The notes under the pieces were generated by a model that was given only the letters and a program-made list of their open reading frames with translations, was not told the DNA's origin and did no database searches. From Zongyangia hominis (GTDB lineage Bacteria; Bacillota; Clostridia; Oscillospirales; Ruminococcaceae): 6,263 nucleotides of DNA. The DNA is taken from contig NZ_JACRTC010000015.1 in the NCBI RefSeq assembly GCF_014385095.1, forward strand, positions 1 to 6,263, written 5' to 3'. Position numbers and translations under genes: made by a program. Below, piece after piece: positions 1-6,263 of the stretch. Position 1 is the stretch's first letter. Every line of letters starts with the position of its first letter.

Positions 1-10
1 AAAAAAGGGA

Positions 11-39
11 TTGACAGGGGGGAGGGCGTATGGTAAAAT
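11..39 (+). promoter_or_regulatory. rrn promoter P1 (sigma-A type, extended -10)
   Basis: A perfect -35 box TTGACA lies at 11-16 and a -10 box TAAAAT (5 of 6 consensus) at 34-39, with the optimal 17-bp spacer. TGG at 31-33 directly precedes the -10, giving an extended -10 element. A run of six A at 1-6 lies just upstream and may be the end of an UP element cut by the window edge. Transcription should start near 46. The transcript would soon form a hairpin, CGGGC (63-67) with GCCCG (72-76), closed by a GGGA tetraloop. Start point and strength are inferred. Confidence 0.85.
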
Positions 40-92
40 AAATGAGCTGTCCGGGAAAAGGACGGGCGGGAGCCCGGAAACGAAAAGGCAGC

Positions 93-143
93 AAAAAAAA
101 GAATGGGAAATATATTGACACCACGTGGGAAATGTGGTACAAT
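93..143 (+). promoter_or_regulatory. rrn promoter P2 with A-rich upstream element
   Basis: A perfect TTGACA lies at 115-120 and TACAAT (5 of 6) at 138-143, separated by 17 bp. TGG at 135-137 makes an extended -10, matching P1. An A8 tract (93-100) and AT-rich sequence up to 114 sit where an UP element would contact the RNA polymerase alpha subunits. Transcription should start near 150. The spacer contains the perfect palindrome CCACGTGG (121-128). Tandem promoters of this strength are usual for rRNA operons, and P2 lies about 200 bp before 16S. Confidence 0.9.
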
Positions 144-340
144 ATAAGTCCTGACCGGGTGAGACCCGGCAGACGGACCTTGAAAATTGAACAACATTTG
201 AACCAAGAATGACCCTTGGAAATGAATTTGAGTAGAGTAATTCTACGGACGAATCACAAAGCAAAAGCTATGTGTTCGTGAAAGCTTGGAAAAAGCTTTG
301 TTTAATGATTTGAAGCGCAGGAATGCGTTTTAGATACCAT
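144..340 (+). other. Transcribed rrn leader (pre-16S)
   Basis: Non-coding leader removed during 16S maturation. Visible structure: a hairpin CCGGG (155-159) with CCCGG (165-169); the ACCTTGAAAA motif at 177-186, placed like the boxA-type antitermination element of Gram-positive rrn leaders; the long 5' processing arm (174-203); a small hairpin GTAGA (232-236) with TCTAC (242-246); and a hairpin AAAGCTT (281-287) with AAGCTTT (293-299). The last competes with CAAAGC (257-262) pairing to GCTTTG (295-300). I see no ORF with a ribosome binding site. The boxA role is inferred from position and resemblance only. Confidence 0.75.
174..203 (+). repeat. 5' arm of the 16S precursor processing stem
   Basis: This arm pairs with 1954-1983. 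The inner 14 bp (190-203 with 1954-1967) are perfect. Two G-T wobbles follow, then five A-T-type pairs, one G-G mismatch (182 with 1975), and eight further pairs including one wobble, so 29 of 30 positions pair. Stems enclosing 16S in the primary transcript are expected RNase III-type cleavage sites. Which bond is cut cannot be read here. Confidence 0.88.
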
Positions 341-1881
<1,541 letters not shown>

Positions 1882-1953
1882 CCGGTTTTCACTGACGTGA
1901 AGACCAAAAGCCTTAGATCCTTTTTAAAAGGGTCAGTACAAGGGAAAAACGAA

Positions 1954-1983
1954 GTTCAAATGTTGTTTGATTTTGAGGGTCCG
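1954..1983 (+). repeat. 3' arm of the 16S precursor processing stem
   Basis: Complementary to leader positions 174-203. Its outer ten bases, TTTTGAGGGT (1971-1980), are identical to 5498-5507 in the 3' arm of the 23S stem. The same ten bases can also fold locally onto ACCTTGAAAA at 1990-1999 across a GAAA tetraloop (1983-1986), which would exclude the outer part of the long-range stem. Confidence 0.88.
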
Positions 1984-1989
1984 AAAGGA

Positions 1990-1999
1990 ACCTTGAAAA
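1990..1999 (+). repeat. Third, internal copy of ACCTTGAAAA
   Basis: Exactly the same ten bases occur at 177-186 (16S 5' arm) and 2449-2458 (23S 5' arm). This middle copy has no long-range partner of its own. It sits seven bases after the end of the 16S 3' arm and can pair with 1971-1980. It may be a boxA-like antitermination element, a competing arm, or a relic of spacer duplication. Confidence 0.65.
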
Positions 2000-2048
2000 G
2001 GGAAGCGAAGAGAGAAGCGGCGGTAAGGCCCCGAAAGTCTCCTGCCAT

Positions 2049-2124
2049 GGGGGTGTAGCTCAGCTGGGAGAGCACCTGCCTTGCACGCAGGGGGTCAGGA
2101 GTTCGAACCTCCTCATCTCCACCA
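2049..2124 (+). tRNA. tRNA-Ala, anticodon TGC
   Basis: A 76-nt gene including encoded CCA (2122-2124). It decodes GCN alanine codons. The acceptor stem is GGGGGTG (2049-2055) with CATCTCC (2114-2120). It contains the G3-U70 wobble (2051 with 2118) that alanyl-tRNA synthetase recognises as the alanine identity element. The D stem is GCTC/GAGC, the anticodon stem CCTGC/GCAGG, the anticodon TGC is at 2082-2084, and the T stem is AGGAG/CTCCT around TTCGAAC. It is co-transcribed in the 16S-23S spacer 46 nt before tRNA-Ile. The Ala-then-Ile order is the reverse of E. coli and Bacillus operons. Confidence 0.97.
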
Positions 2125-2170
2125 TAGGGAGGCCCGGGGAAGGCCGAACAAACCGCAGCTTTAAAGACAT

Positions 2171-2247
2171 GGGCTCATAGCTCAGGTGGTTAGAGCGCGC
2201 GCCTGATAAGCGCGAGGTCGGTGGTTCGAGTCCACTTGAGCCCACCA
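2171..2247 (+). tRNA. tRNA-Ile, anticodon GAT
   Basis: A 77-nt gene including encoded CCA (2245-2247). It decodes isoleucine codons ATC and ATT. The acceptor stem GGGCTCA (2171-2177) pairs perfectly with TGAGCCC (2237-2243), with A73 at 2244. The anticodon stem is GC-rich and the GAT anticodon is at 2205-2207, with a T loop TTCGAGT. A hairpin CCGCC (2248-2252) with GGCGG (2257-2261) begins at the base after CCA and may mark the 3' trailer. The Ala/Ile pair in the 16S-23S spacer is one of the commonest bacterial arrangements. Confidence 0.97.
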
Positions 2248-2616
2248 CCGCCTAGCGGCGGGGCAAGACGCGGAGAAGTGCGAAGGGAAACCGGAGCGCG
2301 ATGACGCGGCAAAACCCAACGCAAAAGCGGAAAAAGCTTTCCAAATGCGAAGAGCAAGAAGAACTGTGAATTGGACGGAGCCTGAACGCGGGCAACCGAG
2401 CGAAGGAAACGGACGAGACACAGATCGTGTCATGCTCAGCGCAGGTGTACCTTGAAAACTGAATAACGAAATATTAACTGCGAATGAGGTAATATTTGTA
2501 AAGTATTCAAATATCTTTTTAAGATAAATGGGTAAAAAACTACAAGTAGCCGAGAGTTAGTAAAACAATTCTCATTAAGGGCAATCATTCAAGAGAACCA
2601 AAGGATTTAAACATAA
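2248..2616 (+). other. tRNA-Ile to 23S spacer (369 nt, non-coding)
   Basis: I see no gene here. It opens with a 5-bp GC hairpin (2248-2261), then purine-rich sequence with small hairpins GGAAA (2329-2333)/TTTCC (2338-2342) and GACAC (2417-2421)/GTGTC (2427-2431). The 5' arm of the 23S stem follows (2443-2480). The last 140 nt are AT-rich and hold overlapping hairpins: 2469-2476 with 2490-2497 (8 bp), 2492-2498 with 2508-2514 (7 bp), 2512-2517 with 2521-2526 (6 bp), and 2552-2558 with 2567-2573 (7 bp, one wobble). The first two share bases and cannot form together. Confidence 0.75.
2443..2480 (+). repeat. 5' arm of the 23S precursor processing stem
   Basis: Positions 2447-2470 pair with 5486-5509 at 23 of 24 positions: two T-G wobbles and one G-G mismatch, 2454 with 5502. 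An outer AGG (2443-2445) pairs with CCT (5511-5513). Across a small internal loop, ATTAACTG (2473-2480) pairs with CAGTTGAT (5475-5482). The ACCTTGAAAA block (2449-2458) is identical to that of the 16S arm. This is the expected RNase III-type stem around 23S. Confidence 0.88.
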
Positions 2617-5453
<2,837 letters not shown>

Positions 5454-5474
5454 AAGTGTAAATCCTTTGTTTAA

Positions 5475-5513
5475 CAGTTGATTCCTTCGTTATTCGGTTT
5501 TGAGGGTACTCCT
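5475..5513 (+). repeat. 3' arm of the 23S precursor processing stem
   Basis: Pairs with 2443-2480 as described for the 5' arm. TTTTGAGGGT at 5498-5507 is identical to 1971-1980 of the 16S 3' arm, so the two rRNA stems share both halves of their outer module. Confidence 0.88.
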
Positions 5514-5606
5514 ACCGGAGTGGCTGACGCGCTTTTGGTGCAAAGAGAAAGAAAAGTCTCGATGCCCACGATGAAGGCGCATGGCAGCAATCCTCTTAGT
5601 TTTAAC

Positions 5607-5631
5607 GCGACACTGTACGCGACATGTGCGC
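5607..5631 (+). repeat. Imperfect direct repeat, copy 1
   Basis: Shares GACACTGT and a downstream CGC...AT.TGCGC pattern with 5666-5688, at an offset of 57-60 nt and with small indels. Found by eye; the sequence is short and GC-rich, so chance is possible. Confidence 0.45.
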
Positions 5632-5665
5632 TGATGTTGCCGATACGCTGCAGCGCGGATTGGCA

Positions 5666-5684
5666 GCGGACACTGTCCGCATAT

Positions 5685-5688
<4 letters not shown>
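5666..5688 (+). repeat. Imperfect direct repeat, copy 2, with inverted repeat before tRNA-Lys
   Basis: GCGGACA (5666-5672) and TGTCCGC (5674-5680) form a perfect 15-bp inverted repeat about one central base, or a 6-bp hairpin with a 3-nt loop. It lies 4 nt upstream of the tRNA-Lys 5' end. The repeat runs into the first four bases of the tRNA gene. Confidence 0.55.
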
Positions 5689-5760
<72 letters not shown>

Positions 5761-5921
5761 AAAACAGTGCGTTGTCATTTGTCCTGAGTCCGGAGCAGGA
5801 GAAGCAGGAAAACTGAAAACCAATCGCACAGCGCTTTCGCTTGTGCTCTTGGACAGGGACTCCTCGCGAGAAAACCTGCCCCCGGCAGCTTTTAAGCGCT
5901 CGGACTGATGGCGCACCAGAT
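5761..5921 (+). other. tRNA-Lys to tRNA-Glu spacer (161 nt)
   Basis: Non-coding as far as I can see. It includes an 8-bp hairpin with one bulge, GCACAGCG (5826-5833) with CGC-T-TGTGC (5838-5846), a palindrome CTCGCGAG (5863-5870), TCCTG (5782-5786) with CAGGA (5796-5800), and the tRNA-Lys 3'-end copy at 5905-5918, just 3 nt before tRNA-Glu. No T-tract follows the hairpins, so none looks like an intrinsic terminator. Confidence 0.65.
5905..5918 (+). repeat. Direct repeat, copy 2 (orphan tRNA-Lys 3' end)
   Basis: Identical over 14 bases to the tRNA-Lys 3' end, CCA included, but no complete tRNA precedes it. The preceding GGCAGCTTTTAAGCG (5884-5898) resembles a shrunken anticodon arm: GCAGCT, then CTTTTAA like a lysine TTT loop. 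This could therefore be a decayed second tRNA-Lys whose 5' half is gone, or a recombination or attachment scar. Confidence 0.75.
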
Positions 5922-5996
5922 GGCCCGTTGGTCAAGCGGTTAAGACTCCGGCCTCTCACGCCGGCAACGCGGGTTCGATTCCCGCACGGGTCACCA
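5922..5996 (+). tRNA. tRNA-Glu, anticodon CTC
   Basis: A 75-nt gene including encoded CCA (5994-5996). It decodes the glutamate codon GAG. The acceptor stem is GGCCCGT (5922-5928) with ACGGGTC (5986-5992), with a G2-U71 wobble. The anticodon stem CCGGC (5948-5952) pairs with GCCGG (5960-5964), the CTC anticodon is at 5955-5957, and the T loop is TTCGATT. It starts 3 nt after the orphan tRNA-Lys 3' end. Like the tRNA-Lys beside it, it has C34 and should read only the G-ending codon, so a second isoacceptor (TTC) must be encoded elsewhere. Confidence 0.95.
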
Positions 5997-6142
5997 CCGA
6001 TAGTGACAAAAAGCAAACGCTTTTGTTGAGATATATGCGTTGGAAGACGCCCTCCACCGGTAGGTGGTTTGACAGATTGATTCATCTTTTCTCAAGATGT
6101 TTCATATATATATATGGTTGGGATAACGTTCCCGTTGTCCTT
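5997..6142 (+). other. tRNA-Glu to 5S spacer
   Basis: Non-coding, AT-rich. Four hairpins are visible: ACAAAAAGC (6006-6014) with GCTTTTGT (6019-6026, one bulged A); CCACC (6054-6058) with GGTGG (6063-6067); CATCTT (6083-6088) with AAGATG (6094-6099); and GGATAACG (6121-6128) with CGTTGTCC (6133-6140, one wobble), the last ending 3 nt before the 5S helix. An alternating TA tract lies at 6104-6114. A TTGACA at 6069-6074 has no good -10 partner. Confidence 0.65.
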
Positions 6143-6260
<118 letters not shown>

Positions 6261-6263
6261 TCT

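Larger units (their letters stand above)
5454..5684 (+). other. 23S to tRNA-Lys spacer (231 nt)
   Basis: Non-coding. It begins with the 3' arm of the 23S stem (5475-5513). ACTCC (5508-5512) can alternatively pair locally with GGAGT (5517-5521). Later elements are a perfect 10-bp palindrome CGCTGCAGCG (5646-5655), and two related GACACTGT-containing blocks (5607-5631 and 5666-5688), the second a near-perfect inverted repeat. I see no promoter, terminator or credible ORF. Confidence 0.65.

Noticed and set aside
2060..2248. Minus-strand open frame with a text like SGLEPPTSRLSGARSNHLSYEP
   Set aside because: It is the antisense translation of tRNA-Ala and tRNA-Ile. This kind of peptide is a well-known false protein made from tRNA genes.
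6006..6026. AT-rich hairpin after tRNA-Glu as an intrinsic terminator
   Set aside because: The stem is A/T-rich and no T-tract follows it; stopping here would also separate 5S from its operon.
6069..6098. Possible internal promoter for 5S: perfect TTGACA at 6069-6074
   Set aside because: The best -10 at usable spacing is CAAGAT (6093-6098), only 3 of 6 matches, and the region forms a hairpin. The TATATA tract is too far away.

Overview
The window is a single ribosomal RNA (rrn) operon read on the + strand, and it contains no protein gene that I can support. The order is: tandem promoters, leader, 16S rRNA, tRNA-Ala(TGC), tRNA-Ile(GAT), 23S rRNA, tRNA-Lys(CTT), tRNA-Glu(CTC), 5S rRNA. The 16S sequence (cluster IV-like V1/V2 text, the GGGGGATATTGCACAATGGG block, anti-Shine-Dalgarno CCTCCTT) fits the Clostridia, most likely the Oscillospiraceae/Ruminococcaceae group (old Clostridium cluster IV). 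That placement is from memory of related sequences, not from an alignment.

Region by region: 1-143 holds two consensus sigma-A-type promoters 104 bp apart, each with TTGACA, a 17-bp spacer and an extended -10 (TGG before TAAAAT or TACAAT). 144-340 is the transcribed leader, carrying the 5' arm of the 16S processing stem and several small hairpins. 16S spans about 341-1873. The 16S-23S spacer (about 1874-2616) carries tRNA-Ala and tRNA-Ile, both with encoded CCA, plus the 3' arm of the 16S stem and the 5' arm of the 23S stem. 23S spans about 2617-5453, bounded by its own 8-bp helix 1. The roughly 690-nt 23S-5S interval is unusually long. It carries the 3' arm of the 23S stem, tRNA-Lys(CTT), a 161-nt gap and tRNA-Glu(CTC). 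A complete 5S gene (about 6143-6260) ends 3 nt before the window edge, so any downstream genes or terminator lie outside.

The parts work as one transcription unit. The long precursor folds so that the flanks of 16S and 23S pair into long stems, expected substrates of RNase III-type enzymes, and the tRNAs are released by tRNA end-processing enzymes. Both stems share one outer module: an ACCTTGAAAA arm facing a TTTTGAGGGT arm, with the same internal G-G mismatch. A third ACCTTGAAAA copy just after the 16S 3' arm could compete for it.

Most worth a second look are the 23S-5S interval (two C34 tRNAs, a 14-nt copy of the tRNA-Lys 3' end 158 nt downstream, an imperfect repeat at its 5' edge, a T-stem mismatch in tRNA-Lys) and the three-arm/two-arm processing module. 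I see no CRISPR, insertion sequence, defence system or other novel protein-coding system here.
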